64,000 bases of DNA, from NCBI RefSeq assembly GCF_037975245.1, contig NC_092569.1:32819668-32883667 (forward strand), given 5' to 3'. This DNA is from Apostichopus japonicus (taxonomy: Eukaryota > Echinodermata > Holothuroidea > Aspidochirotida > Stichopodidae). The notes under the pieces are model-generated. The model was not told the origin of the DNA and ran no database searches. It was given only the letters and a program-made list of their open reading frames with translations. How positions within the stretch are numbered: position 1 is the first letter of the stretch; every line of letters starts with the position of its first letter. Made by a program: the position numbers and the translations under genes. This document shows positions 38,059-62,469 of this stretch, piece after piece.

Positions 38059-38795
38059 CAGTGGTTTACGGCGTATGGCACTTAATGATGGTGACATTGG
38101 GCATGCTTCCGGTAAGCCAACCGACGGTACTGGGGCCTTGAAACCATAGGCCCTTTTGGCCCATACACTGGACAAAACTATGGCCTTTCTCGACAAGAGG
38201 ATATTGGCCCTTTCGACACCTTAAACCTTTAGCACATTTTACGCCTCGCAACCACGACGAGCCGGTTTCCAGGCGGATAGGACCAGCTTCATTTACTAAG
38301 CCTATTCTAGCCTATACTGATAGCATAACTAAGGGTGTTTACGCCTAGTCAGACTCTTTCCCCCTCTCCGCATTCTTATCATACAATTCGTCATTCTTCT
38401 AACAAACTGAAACAACACGGAAGAGCAAAGAAACGGAATTGCTCAATATATTGTTCATTAATGTTATTAGTCACCAATTACTCTCAACAAGAATGGTTCT
38501 CCTTTTTATCAAAGTGCTTCGAATCATGGATGTGTTATACCGTAGTTCGACCACGCACTCTGGTAGTCTACATGTGTATACCGTCTTATATCTAACTATT
38601 GATCAAAGTCACTAGTTTGTGGAGGTAGTACACAAGAACTAACGCGATATCGTCGCCTCATGCTATTGGATGTTTTGTACGAATTCATTGCAAATATATA
38701 TGCTATGCACAGATATTACATGAACAATTTGATGTCGAGTTGTTTCGAAGAAGTTCATCGAGTCTAAATTCCTCTTTGTTAATTTAGGTTACCCG

Positions 38796-39034
38796 GGCAA
38801 CCCCCCCCCCCCGGACGAATTTCCCCCGGACGATTACCAATCGGACGATTCCCCCTCGGACAATTCCCACCCGAACAATTCCCAATCCTGACAATTGCCC
38901 CCCCCCCCGGACAATTCCCACCCGGACAATTGCCAAACTTGACAATTGCCCACCGGAGAATTCCCACTCCGGACAATTCCCAACCATGACAATTGCCGCC
39001 GGACAATTTCCCCTGGACAGTACCCCTCCTCGGA
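38796..39034. repeat. GGACAATT(C/G)CC minisatellite, copy A
   Basis: About fifteen diverged units of 13-17 bases based on CCCGGACAATTCCCA, with GGACGATT and GAACAATT variants and C-runs. It lies in the downstream flank of gene A, about 230 bases left of the duplication joint. Confidence 0.85.
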
Positions 39035-39641
39035 AATTTCGACGATTGATTGACAGCTGTAGGAGGGTTTAAACTATTAGTCCAGTAAGAATGGGGGTTT
39101 ACCAAGAACTAACTGCAAGAGGAGATTTCTTTTTTACATATTGTTGTTGCTTCCCCACTGAAGCATTTAAAGATATTGTTCGAAGCTCCTCCCACACATG
39201 AATAAAAATGAGATTGGCACCACAAACAATAGGGACCATATACTCACTATGGGCAATCCACCACCTATGCTGTTAAAAGCTTTAATACCTAACACATAAA
39301 ATTTAATTTCATATTCATTCAGCAATTTCCATGACTACAGTCTGTCATGTCATTAAGATTTGGAAGACATAATTTAATACATGAGTTTTACAAACACTTG
39401 GACAGCTTGGACCCTATCAGTATGGTCACCAACGATGGATATGAGTATTGAAATAATACTACTTTGGAGAGGGGGAATGCAGAAGTTGGGGGATTGAAAT
39501 TACTTTATGTTGAACACACATTTATGGACTGACATTTGAATGTTTAAGCCAAATAGCTACATTGTAATGAAACTATGCCTTGGAACAAACTTGATGTAAG
39601 GCAAAGTGCTCTTACACAACAATGCAGGACACGAAACTCAC

Positions 39642-39827
39642 CCATGCAAAGAATATAGCAGCCCCAGCACTGACATCACGGACTTGTTCCAAGTCAAAGG
39701 CAGACAGGATGTTTTTCACTTCGGTAGCTGTCTCAGGACGTATTTTATTTGGGTCAGTTTCCATGACTCGTCTTTTCAAGACTTCCTTTCCAGTCTTACC
39801 TATCAGTGCTTGCATTTTCTCCCAATC
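39642..39827 (-). pseudogene. dynein heavy-chain-like exon, intact copy B, apparently isolated
   Basis: Exactly 186 bases (62 codons, phase 0 to 0) between a TTTTACAG acceptor and a GTGAGT donor. It starts DWEKMQALIGKTGKE and ends SAGAAIFFAW. The spacing of W, the L-G pair, the IRPE segment, the FDLEQV stretch and the final A-x-x-FFAW matches the dynein heavy-chain region leading into the stalk coiled coil. Flanking dynein exons, which should number dozens, are not recognisable on either side, and the next sequence downstream is the duplication joint. I treat it as an orphan exon or gene fragment; the dynein assignment rests on remembered family patterns. Confidence 0.45.
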
Positions 39828-40019
39828 CTGTAAAATACCAGAATAAAATGGTTTTATGTCTATAAATGAGGCTAATGTAATAACGATCAATTCTTGTTCA
39901 TTTAGTCTTGCGTTTACCAATATGGAGAGTCGTCATCCAATCACATACAATCAACAATACAACAAGTAGCTTTGCAAAAGGTTGCCTTCATGGTAAGTAG
40001 CTATCTTTGCCACAGTCTT

Positions 40020-40129
40020 TCAGACACTAACTGTTGTAAAGAAGTCATCATCGTTACCCTTCTTGATACCCGTACCAGATTGCCTGGTTTCTAATGAACT
40101 ATCATCGTATTTCACCACTATGTATGTTG
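40020..40129 (-). other. possible terminal exon, copy B
   Basis: Counterpart of 21209-21318: TTTTTTACAG acceptor, open frame TYIVVKYDDSSLE, then GTGIKKGNDDDFFTTVSV, and a TGA at 40020-40022. Four or so residues differ from copy A. Unknown family, low confidence that it is expressed. Confidence 0.25.
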
Positions 40130-40489
40130 CTGTAAAAAAGGACATTCAATTCAATTAAACATGATATATGAATAAAAAAGAAAAAAATGCACAACGTTTG
40201 CAAAAAAGTCAAATAAGTAATACTAAAGGATCAAACAAGTTTAGGAACTGTGAAATGGAAACCAATGTTTTTGAACATTTTAATTTTGGTTTCCTTCTCA
40301 TTTCTCTTGCTTCCTGATTCGAGGTCAATCATATTTACAAAGCATTCCTATCAACATAAAGCATTATTTCAAAGTATCATGGAAATAAAAATATGTCTTT
40401 TTTAACCGTTTCAGAATGTTTTTAACTTTATTCAGGTCACAATCCGTGTTGGCTAATTTTAAACAAAGCATGGAAAACAGTTATTAATA

Positions 40490-40575
40490 AGGTTAAGGTT
40501 AAGGTAGTAAAACTTGGTATAGCGCACATTACTGTAAAAAAAACACTCAATGGCGCTGAACAAACAAAACAATTA
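40490..40575. mobile_element. short insertion present only in copy B
   Basis: About 86 bases (GGTTAAGGTTAAGGTAG near the left end; CACTCAATGGCGCTGAAC near the right) interrupt a stretch that is continuous in copy A at about 21671. AT-rich near-repeats of TTATTAATAA flank it, which could be a target duplication. Class not determined. Confidence 0.5.
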
Positions 40576-40943
40576 TAATAAAAGAAAAAGGTAGAAAATG
40601 ATCTAGCTTTACTTTCTTTCCTGTCCCAAACATTTTATTAGTATTTCCTCAAAGTATATGAGTATGGTATTAAGATAACTTCTATCATCACGAAAATTGT
40701 AATTATTCTTACAGTCTTCAGGGTGAAATATGTCACCATGTGACAACCTACAATAGCTATAGAGCACTCCGGTTAGATTTCAGCAACCCTTGGTTCTATT
40801 GTATTTCTTTGAAAATATTTTCTGAGGATATCTTCTTATTTAAGGATACTTTTCTCAATTAAGACGGGTTCCCATCTTCTGCTTCTCCTATTTTTTGACA
40901 TATTGTTGGCAACCAAAATAAAAAATATGATATTCAAAAACTT

Positions 40944-41473
40944 ATAAAAGCTAATTAATGTCTCTTCTTTGATCACATTTGGTTTAATTAAATGGGAACA
41001 AATTACAAATCTCCTGCTTTCTCGGCTTGTTTTATAGCCTCTTGAACTTTCCCTACTTCCTCTTCTTTCGCCAGCTCTGCTGCCCTCTATTAGCCAAAAC
41101 TTAATATAAAATGTTTAATAATGACGTAATTTAAATAAAATGACGAGATAAACTTTTAAGTTTAGCAAACTTTGTTAACTTTGTAAAATTGACAATGATT
41201 GTATCAAGTCTTGCATTTCTCATTTTCTTCTGACGGATACTTTACAAAACAACTAGATAATTCTTGAGATTTATTGTAAAACTTATTTACTGAAGTTATT
41301 TTGTTCGAAATTTCGGTCAACTCTGCAATTTCTCAATGGTTGAATTTTTGTCGCATGAAATAATTGGTTAATATGATGTCAAATTTTACCCAAAAAATTG
41401 GGAAATATGTTTCTTTTACGTGTCGAAATTCGGCTATACACTATTCAAAGGGGAGGTCTAAAAGAATTCATAT
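40944..41473. other. 530-bp segment present in copy B and absent from copy A
   Basis: Copy A joins CAAAAACTTA directly to ATTTCAGAG (about 22047); copy B has 530 extra bases between them. It contains a Lys/Glu-rich exon-like frame on the minus strand (41003-41086). No terminal inverted repeats or obvious target duplication were seen, so it may be a deletion in A rather than an insertion in B. Confidence 0.6.
41003..41086 (-). other. possible terminal exon, coiled-coil-like
   Basis: After a GGCTAATAG acceptor on the minus strand, 27 codons (RAAELAKEEE, VGKVQEAIKQ, AEKAGDL) end in TAA at 41003-41005. The heptad-like, charged composition is typical of a helical tail. No upstream exon could be linked and the family is unknown. 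It is present only in copy B. Confidence 0.3.
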
Positions 41474-42627
41474 TTCAGAGTAAAGTGTAAATTACAGACA
41501 AAACAGCACTATTATAGTTTCTGTTCCGCGCCCGAAAAAGGACAGCTCACATGGGAAATCATGTTTTCTTTTCTTCCAACTATATTCACTCCAGAAATAA
41601 GGAGGAATACTTCCAAAATTTGGTTCATGCTTCTTCTTTTTTTAACATTTCTACTGAATGCGCTCAAATCTTAATGTAGGGCATGACAAAAAATCGACTT
41701 TTATCGAAACGTTCCAATTCTTACTTCTACCACCGTATCCCAAAAGTTCAACCAGTTTACGTATTTGTTTCTGTAAAATGTACAAAGACAGAGATAGACG
41801 ATTTAGCACTGCCATGGATTGCACCTTTATAGTTTAAAAGAGTAAGAATTGTATTTATTTATTTTTATTTTATGTGTATAAAAGACATTGACGAAAAAAA
41901 TTCAATTCATTTATGATTGTACTATTTTAGACCTACTCACGGAATGTGTGTGAATTACATAATTACGATGGAGTTTGAGTGGACGCTTGTATTGATATAA
42001 TTTTGCATAACAAATACAGCCTGTACTATGATAGGCAATTCAAATTTAAGGGACACAAAATTGTTCTGACATCCGTACAAGGACGGGCTTAAGGTGTGGG
42101 GCCTACGGTAAGTAGTGTCAGAGATCTTAGAAGCAATATGATACTATCATTACCATTATTTGAACTACATTAAGGTGCTTTATAAAATGCTAACTATTGC
42201 AAGAAACTTTGGGGACAGGGCAAGTACTTCTCCCGTGGTCCCAATGGCTATGGCCTTGTTTATATAAACGATATCAAACATTTACAAATACATATTAACA
42301 CTGGTAGGTAGGTATACACATTTATCTGATTTCTCAGTGATCTTTTATTAAAGACGACAATCCAGTGCCGTAAGACTCACGCAACTTTGACTAGAAGTAT
42401 CGATTAATGACTCAAAGTTAACTTGTTAAGGTAAATATCTTTCTATGCTAAGGAGACTATATCTAAAGAGGGAAACCTGAGTAGCAGATCACACCGTGCT
42501 GTAAAATTAGCTAGCCTATCCAATATCATATATCATAGCTATTTATTCTTTTGTCAAATTTCTTTGCCATCCCAGTTTTCACACCGCAAATCCTGTGTGA
42601 ATGGGGGAGAGTGTACATTCCATCTAT

Positions 42628-42649
42628 ACCCCTGGCTACGCCACTGTCA
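42628..42649. mobile_element. solo transposon end (CCCTGGCTACGCCACTG), copy B
   Basis: Copy B counterpart of the hAT-like terminus at 23185-23212; again without an identifiable second end. Confidence 0.4.
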
Positions 42650-43329
42650 CCGAAATAATACTTTGGTGTAGGCATGCTGGTACTCATTTAATTATTCATG
42701 CTAGAACATCACGGGCAGTTGTCATCCGTTGGCCAATACTGTTTGGAACCAACCCTCAGGACTCTCCTGAGAACTGCTGGCCAGGGATGAATTAACTGCT
42801 TGAACCACCAATAGCTACGCCTTTCAATATATAAGAGGTTTATGTCAAAGCAAAGTATGATATGAATGTACCATATGTACCAAACGTATATAGAAGATAT
42901 GGATGTAAATCCTATAGTTCATTTAAAAGTCCTCGTCCAATCAAACAGCTGACATTGTTATTCAATGAGATGTGAGAATACTCGATCCCGCAAACAGGAT
43001 GTGACATAGGCACAATAAAACAAGGAAGTATTGTTCATACAGTATACCGCTTTACAACTATTCGAAACGGTTTTATTAGATATTTGTACACAATTATATA
43101 TATATATATACACATATAGATATATGAGAATGTATACAAATATATATTTAACACCGTTTCGAATTGTTTTGCAGCGGTATACTGTATGAACAATACTTCC
43201 TTGTTGGGAGCAGGTGGTGGGTTTGGTGCACAATTAGGGCTATTTTGAATACCACATCTTTTAGAGATGTGTCCAACATGATGAAAACAAAAATGGAAAA
43301 AGAAAACCCTATAGTGTGTTATTGGTGAT

Positions 43330-43990
43330 AATGTGTAGATGCACTATATATTAGTTCATACAATTGTATGGTGTAGAAGAGTCCATATAATGTGAATATT
43401 GTACACCGTAATGCATACATAGTGTATGGTATATGCTTGTTCATACGGTGTGTATAGAGTATACATAATTCATACAATGTGTATACTTTAGACTAGTTCA
43501 TACAGAGCGTAAAATGTAGACTATAGTTCACATTGTGTATAATTCGTGCAGTGTGTATATTGTATATACTATATCATACCTTGAATATAGTGAAGACTAT
43601 TACATACGGTGTGCATAGTGTGGACTAGGTTATACCTTCCATATAGTGTAGACTAGTCAATACAGTGTCTAAAGTGTAAACTATAGTTCACATCGGGTAT
43701 AGTTTATATAGTTTGTATAGTATAGATCAGATCATACCTTGAATATAGTGTAAACCAGTTCAAACAGTGTGCTTATTGTAGACTAGATCATACATTGTAT
43801 AGTGAAGAATAGTTAATGAAGTATTTAACTTATATACTACATCATACAGTGCGTAAAGTGTACACTATTTCAAACAGTTTGAAAATTGTAGATTATTCCT
43901 TGCATGATTGATAGTGTAGTATAACTCATACAGTACATTTCACTGTTTACACGATATAGTGTACCAGTTTATGCATGTTATAAAGTGCTG
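43330..43990. repeat. degenerate GTGTATAG array, copy B
   Basis: Direct counterpart of 23880-24540 with scattered substitutions and small indels; same distance upstream of the copy B gene. Confidence 0.8.
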
Positions 43991-44707
43991 ACTAGTCCAA
44001 GTAGTTCAATAACACTTCCATTCATCCAGTCGACACCTCTTGATTTTTTTCCTGGCAAAAAAGCGTTGTAACGTAGCTAACGCAGCTAACTGAATATCGA
44101 AATGACATCTTAACCACAATCAGCAAAATCAGCATTCTGACTCTTTTTATCGACTAGGTAGCCTGAACGTTGTTTAACACAACACTACAAAACCCTTGAA
44201 CATGAACCATGCTAAATATAATATGCATTAAAAGCGACCATCGTAATAGATATTTGTTTCAAAAGCTAAAATATATTAACAGTTATTGAATTTGCAATAC
44301 CATTGCTGTCCTTGGAACTAGAGACACGATATTCATTAGCTATGCAATACGCGGTTTAAATGGTTTTATTGGAGCAAGGACAATTCAACATGATGCAACT
44401 GAAGCTTACTGTACTTTTGACTAAAATCTCAAGATATAGATAGCTGTAAATAATATTAAGTTGGATTGCGCATGTCGAATAGTCTTCTTTACATACAAGC
44501 CAAATAATACTCTATATGTGCAGTACGTTTTGTATAAGCTGTTCAACTAATCATGTTTCAAATAAAACGATGGCATTAATGGACATCCATACTACTACGG
44601 TCATTCCAATAAGGTGTTGGTAACCCCTAACTGAATACTCTGTGTCATTTGTCATCTTGCCCTTCATCGAATATATTTCAGCGTGGCGTTTCTTCAAACC
44701 CGAAATC

Positions 44708-57634
<12,927 letters not shown>

Positions 57635-57919
57635 ACAAAACACTGTATAAATAACAAGTTGCCCAAAAGAGCAGTTTTTACTAAGAAAAGTAAGAAAACA
57701 TCGATACATATCTCTGAGCATCGGACAGCTGGACGTGCCATAGACAAGAAAGAAGAAGAAAATGCAACAAAAGTTACGAATGGGACGATTCAACAAATAA
57801 TTCATTTTTAAGGGAATGAGAAGATAGCATTAATTGAAATTGATGTCAAATATTAATATTAACCAGATTATTGTTGCTTAAAAGTTCGTAAATTGATTAT
57901 TGTATGAGTCTCACAAAGG

Positions 57920-57925
57920 AATAAA
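57920..57925 (+). terminator. candidate poly(A) signal AATAAA, gene B
   Basis: AATAAA 286 bases after the stop codon, at the position where gene A has ATTAAA. Confidence 0.55.
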
Positions 57926-58289
57926 ATCAGAAATCAAAGTGAACATGTCCATTTTTCTTTTCGTGTTTTCAATTCCAACCCTCACCTAGCCCCCCCCCCC
58001 AAAAAAAAATAGTTTGTCAGAAATTAACAATTGCGTGAAAGTGGTTTCTAGGACCACACACCTACATATTATATCATACATCGATGGAAGTGTAAAGATT
58101 CAATGTAACATACACTTCAAAGGATATATATATATATATAGATATATTTTATGTTAATGCAATGGAGGTAAACGACAAAGGCAAATGAATATATATAAAT
58201 GAAAATCGTAATGAGTTGGAAAATCAAGAACAGTAAAAAAACTTCCAGCCTCCACCGGGATCTTCCAACTCATGACGATTTTCATTTAT

Positions 58290-58470
58290 ATATATATTTA
58301 TATGTATATATATATATATAAATGAAAATCGTAATGAGTTGGAAAATCAAGAACAGTGAAAAAACTTTCAGCCTCCACCGGGATTCGAACCACGGGCCTC
58401 CCGCTCTGTACGCGGACACCCTAACCACTAGGCTATGGACGCTGATTGTATGTCCAGAGGTTCGAAACCG
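58290..58470 (-). mobile_element. tRNA-derived SINE, copy B only
   Basis: Read on the minus strand a tRNA-like head (58442-58371) is followed by a GCTGAAAGTTTTTTCACTG tail, the AACTCATTACGATTTTC sequence and a (TA)n end. The tail also occurs alone in a foldback just to the left (58195-58285), shared with copy A, and at 54020-54093. Copy A lacks the tRNA-bearing unit, so this insertion postdates the duplication or was lost from A. Confidence 0.7.
58371..58442 (-). tRNA. tRNA-like head of a SINE (pseudo-tRNA)
   Basis: On the minus strand 72 bases show an A box (TAGCCTAGTGG), an anticodon arm CCGC-GTACAGA-GCGG, a B box (GGTTCGAATCC) and near-complementary acceptor arms (GCGTCCA with TGGAGGC). 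The seven-base loop would give anticodon ACA. The T stem pairs poorly and a long SINE tail follows, so this is a tRNA-derived pseudogene rather than a working tRNA. Confidence 0.6.
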
Positions 58471-58607
58471 GTAAGGAAGATCGTAATTCCACTGTAGGCG
58501 TTTGTCACCTGTATCGAACAATACTAGTTCTGTTTTTGGTGACATATTTTGCCTTACTCTAGAGATCAAACATGATGCTAACCAACTCGAAAATCATCAT
58601 GAAAATC

Positions 58608-58636
58608 ATATATATATATATATATATACATATATA

Positions 58637-58667
<31 letters not shown>

Positions 58668-58704
58668 GCATATATATATATATATATATATATAAATATA
58701 TAAA
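58608..58704. repeat. interrupted (TA)n microsatellite, copy B
   Basis: TATATATA with CATA and TTTATA interruptions, at the counterpart of 37990-38054. Confidence 0.9.
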
Positions 58705-59439
58705 TACAGTGGTTTACGGGGCGTATGGCACTTAATGATGGTGAGACTGGGCATGCTTCCGGTAAGCCAACCGACGGTACTGGGGCCTTGAAACCATAGG
58801 CCCTTTTGGCCCATGCACTGGACAAAACTATGGCCTTTCTCGACAAGAGGATATTGGCGCTTTCGGCACCTTAAACCTGTAGCACATTCTACGCCTCGCA
58901 ACCACGACGAGCCGGTTTCCAGGCGGATAGGACCAGCTTCCTTTACTAAGCCTATTCTAGCCTATACTGATAGCATAACTAAGGTTGTTTACGCCTAGTC
59001 AGACTCTTTCCCCCTCTCCGCATTCTTATCATACAATTCGTCATTCTTCTAACAAACTGAAACAACACGGAAGAGCAAAGAAACGGAATTGCTCAATATA
59101 TTGTTCATCAATGTTATTAGTCACCAATTACTCTCAACAAGAATGGTTCTCCTTATTATCAAAGTGCTTCGAATCATGGATGTGTTATACCGTGGTTCGA
59201 CCACGCACTCTGTTAGTCTACATGTGTATACCGTCCTATATCTAACTATTGATCAAAGTCACTAGTTTGTGGAGGTAGTACACAAGAACTAACGCGATAT
59301 CGTCGCCTCATGCTATTGGATGTTTTGTACGAATTCATTGCAAATATATATATGCTATGCACAGACATTACATGAACAATTTGATGTCGCGTTGTTTCGA
59401 AGAAGTTCATCAAGTCTAAATTCCCCTTTGTTTATTTAG

Positions 59440-59640
59440 GTTACCCGGACAACTCTCCCCCCCCCCCGGACGAATTTCCCCCGGACGATTACCAATCGGA
59501 CGATTCCCCCTCGGACAATTCCCACCCGAACAATTCCCAATCCTGACAATTGCCCCCCCCCCCCGGACAATTCCCACCCGGACAATTGCCAAACTTGACA
59601 ATTGCCGCCGGACAATTTCCCCTGGACAATACCCCTCCTC
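59440..59640. repeat. GGACAATT(C/G)CC minisatellite, copy B
   Basis: Same array as 38796-39034, shorter by about 48 bases (three units lost after CAAACTTGACAATTGCC). Confidence 0.85.
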
Positions 59641-59794
59641 GGAAATGTCGACGATTGATTGACAGCCGATGTAGGAGGGTTTAAACTATTAGTCCAGTAA
59701 GAATGGGGGTTTACCAAGAACTAACTGCAAGAGGAGATTTCTTTTTTACGTATTGTTGTTGCTTCCCCACTGAAGCATTTAAAGATATTGTTCG

Positions 59795-60165
59795 AAGCCC
59801 CGCCCACTCATGAATAATAATGAGATTGGCACCACAAACAATAGGGACCATATACTCACTATGGGTAATCCACCACCTAAGTATGGGAATAATGAAACCT
59901 TGCGTCATTGACTTTTCAACGAAATTACATTTGGCCCGCCCCTCATGAATATTTATGAGATACTATAAGGTATCAAACTACGCATGTACCCCACCTCCTA
60001 GCAATGCCACGAAACAAGTAAGAACAAAATCGGCCTTTTGGTTACCGAGATACGGAGTCCGTCCATTTATGAATATTAATGAGATTGGCACCAAAAACAA
60101 TAGGGACAATTTACTCACTATGGATAACCTACCCACCAAGTATGATACCGATCGGATCTTGAATC
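59795..60165. repeat. three diverged units of about 130 bases at the right duplication edge
   Basis: CATGAATA-A-TAATGAGATTGGCACC...CAATAGGGACCAT-type units start at about 59800 and 60065, with a weaker one at about 59940 (CCCGCCCCTCATGAATATTTA). The right end of copy B (59878) falls inside the first unit. Confidence 0.65.
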
Positions 60166-62430
60166 ATTCAGTTATCGTGATTACAAGCCGGCGTCACAGA
60201 AACACACTCACAGTCACATGCGTGACTGCATAGATTCCTATTGCCTCTGGCAAGGAATAAAAAAGCGTCAAAGAAAAGTGTACCCGGAAACAAATGCAGC
60301 TATAGTGCGCGCGAAGTGCGCAGAGAATGTTAAGGTTATCTAGCTAACATGCATGTGGAAGGAGTAAATAATTCTCACAGCATCAATGAAGCTAGGACGC
60401 GCGAAGCGCCAAATCTATTTGTCATAAATTTACTAAATTGACGCCCAAAATATTATCATTGTGTCCGTGTAGCTAAAAGTATACACAATGAACGCGAAAC
60501 AAAAAAGTGTTTTTAGTACTTTGTCTCCTAAAATAGTCCTTTTTGCTTTTCAATTCAGCGGTGTTCGTATGTTTTACTACATTGCAAAATGATAACATTG
60601 TCAGAGTGACAGGACGAAAGTGGTAATTCAGATATCTTTGTAAGTAGACCAAAGTAAACCAATATCTCACAACTTTATATTTAAAAATTAAGCGAAAGTC
60701 ACTCTCTACAGGGCAGACATGGTTTACACACAGAAAACGTTCGTATCTTTAACTTCGCGATTATTTTTTTCTCAGGTGACTTGGGGTTGTTGGTTATGCT
60801 GATATAAAATAACATAGTACGCACACACACTTTTATTGGTAACTAGCGTTATAAAATCGTCCCAATTGGTTGCTCTCGAATTGACAATTATCTGTGGGCC
60901 AATTGTCCGGGAAAAATAATCCTGGGGGGGGGGTTTCCAGGGGGAATTGTCCTTGAGGGTAATTTTCCGGTGGTAATTGTCCAGTGGGGAGTCGACGGGG
61001 TGGGAATTGTCCAGGAGGAGTTTTCCGGAAAAATTGAAAAAATTCGGTCAAAATTGACCTTTAATCAGTCATATTTACCACGTTTTCGTTGCCACGTTGA
61101 GAAATTGTATCTTGCGATCCTTATACTCCACCATACAAAACTTCGTATGATTTTGAATACTCTAAAAGTCTAAATAAATGCCTAATAGATCTACCGTACA
61201 ACGTTCGCCAGCTTCAATTCGGTTTATTTATGTACTAATTTTGCTATTGGGTGGGTTGACCCTGTTCACTAGCTCAAATAAGTTTATATTAGGGGTGTAG
61301 CCAGGGGGTGGGGGGGGGGCAGTGGGAGGAACTGCTCCTCCCTTTCAATGTCGAAAAAATGTTAAAAACTGTTGTTTTTTTTGGCATGTTATGTTGTCAG
61401 TGCTCTTTTGATCTTGATACTCGTCAGCTCCGTTAACGATTATAATGATTATACGATTATAATCGTAGTAACATTCAGGCCTACTGATTCAGCTACTTAG
61501 TTTGGCATATGCAATTAGCTAAATTTAGCCTATAGCCTATTACCAGCCTACAGTTGGCTACTGCGTAATAAAATACATATAGCCTACCTAACCGCACTCG
61601 ATGGAGTGTCACGAACCGTATGCACAACGACGACGACAACGTGCGTTCTCATCCTTTATGATGCGTCATAAGTTGTTGCACGAACAGCATTTTATGAAGC
61701 TAAGCTAAAATCGTACGTGATACGCGCTTCCTATAAATAATTATTACACTGCTAAATATGAAAGTTAAAATTGTCCATCAGTTAAGTTCGTCAAATGAAT
61801 TAAGTCCAGACATTGGACAATAAACAAGAATCATCCTACTGGAAACATTGTAAAAGAGCACTATGTTGGTGTTTCTGATAATATGTAAAAGAACATGTAA
61901 GAGAATAGTTCAAACCGGAAACAAAATCGCTGATAATATGATATCATATGATAATGATGAAACTGGCAAAACATTACACCAAAACGCATCTAAGAACCTT
62001 CAATTGTTCAAAAATGTCTCAAAGGGGATGGGGCACCCCCTCCCCTCCGTATCCCGCGTTGACGAGTACCAGCGGGGGGGGGGGGTAAAAGGCAGAAGTC
62101 GGAATTTTCTGACTTCAAACCCTATCCAGTTGGAATTTCAGCCACTACACCCCCCCCCCACCTCACAATCGTCAGGCCTTAGCTACGTCCCTGGATACGA
62201 GATTAATAAAGTGCGCCGGGATATTCATAATGGTACGAGAATGTTACTTTGTTTACCGCTCACAATTAATTATTGTAAATAAAATATATAGCCAATATAA
62301 AGCTAAATCATCTTTCTTTCTTAATTGTCCTCTTTTCCTTGGCGACGGAACTTTTGTATTCGTTCAGTCTGTTGCATGATGCTTTCATCCAAACTGTTAT
62401 AAAAGGCTTTTCTCTTTTTGTTTTGTTTTT
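60166..62430. other. right flank; no confident gene
   Basis: Contains GCGCGCGAAGTGCGC and GCGCGAAGCGCC words (about 60307 and 60398), the minisatellite at 60890-61030, and a possible transposon remnant between GTGTAGCCAGGGGG (about 61297) and TAGCTACGTCCCTGG (about 62184) with C/G runs. Open frames such as 61863-62282 have no recognisable content. Confidence 0.5.
60890..61030. repeat. GGACAATT-type minisatellite, opposite orientation
   Basis: About nine diverged units of GGGAATTGTCCGG type, the reverse complement of the arrays at 38796 and 59440. It lies outside the duplicated block, about 1.0 kb beyond its right end. Confidence 0.75.
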
Positions 62431-62432
62431 CA

Positions 62433-62469
62433 GTGGTCGGACTAAACGCATCAAGGCTCGATCAGGCAG
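62433..62469 (+). other. candidate short internal exon
   Basis: A strong pyrimidine tract ending TTTTTCAG precedes 37 bases that encode a basic peptide (GRTKRIKARSGR) and run into a consensus GTAAGT donor. No partner exon was found, so it is only a splice-site-based candidate. Confidence 0.3.

Larger units (their letters stand above)
20452..39264. repeat. tandem segmental duplication, copy A (about 18.8 kb)
   Basis: Sequence from 20452 (CTATGCTGTTAAAAGC) rightwards is repeated from 39265. The order of features is the same in both copies: dynein-like exon, GTGTATAG array, fibrinogen-related gene, foldback and (TA)n, GGACAATT minisatellite. Coding exons 1-5 differ at about 0-2 % of sites by eye. 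The two copies abut directly, sharing only CCT at the joint. Confidence 0.97.

Noticed and set aside
38779-39105. Gly/Cys-rich repeat protein on the minus strand
   Set aside because: Translation of the GGACAATT minisatellite and C-runs; the same in copy B. No start context or flanking exons.
61290-62190. Possible transposon between GTGTAGCCAGGGGG and TAGCTACGTCCCTGG
   Set aside because: Ends match only partly and no flanking duplication was found.
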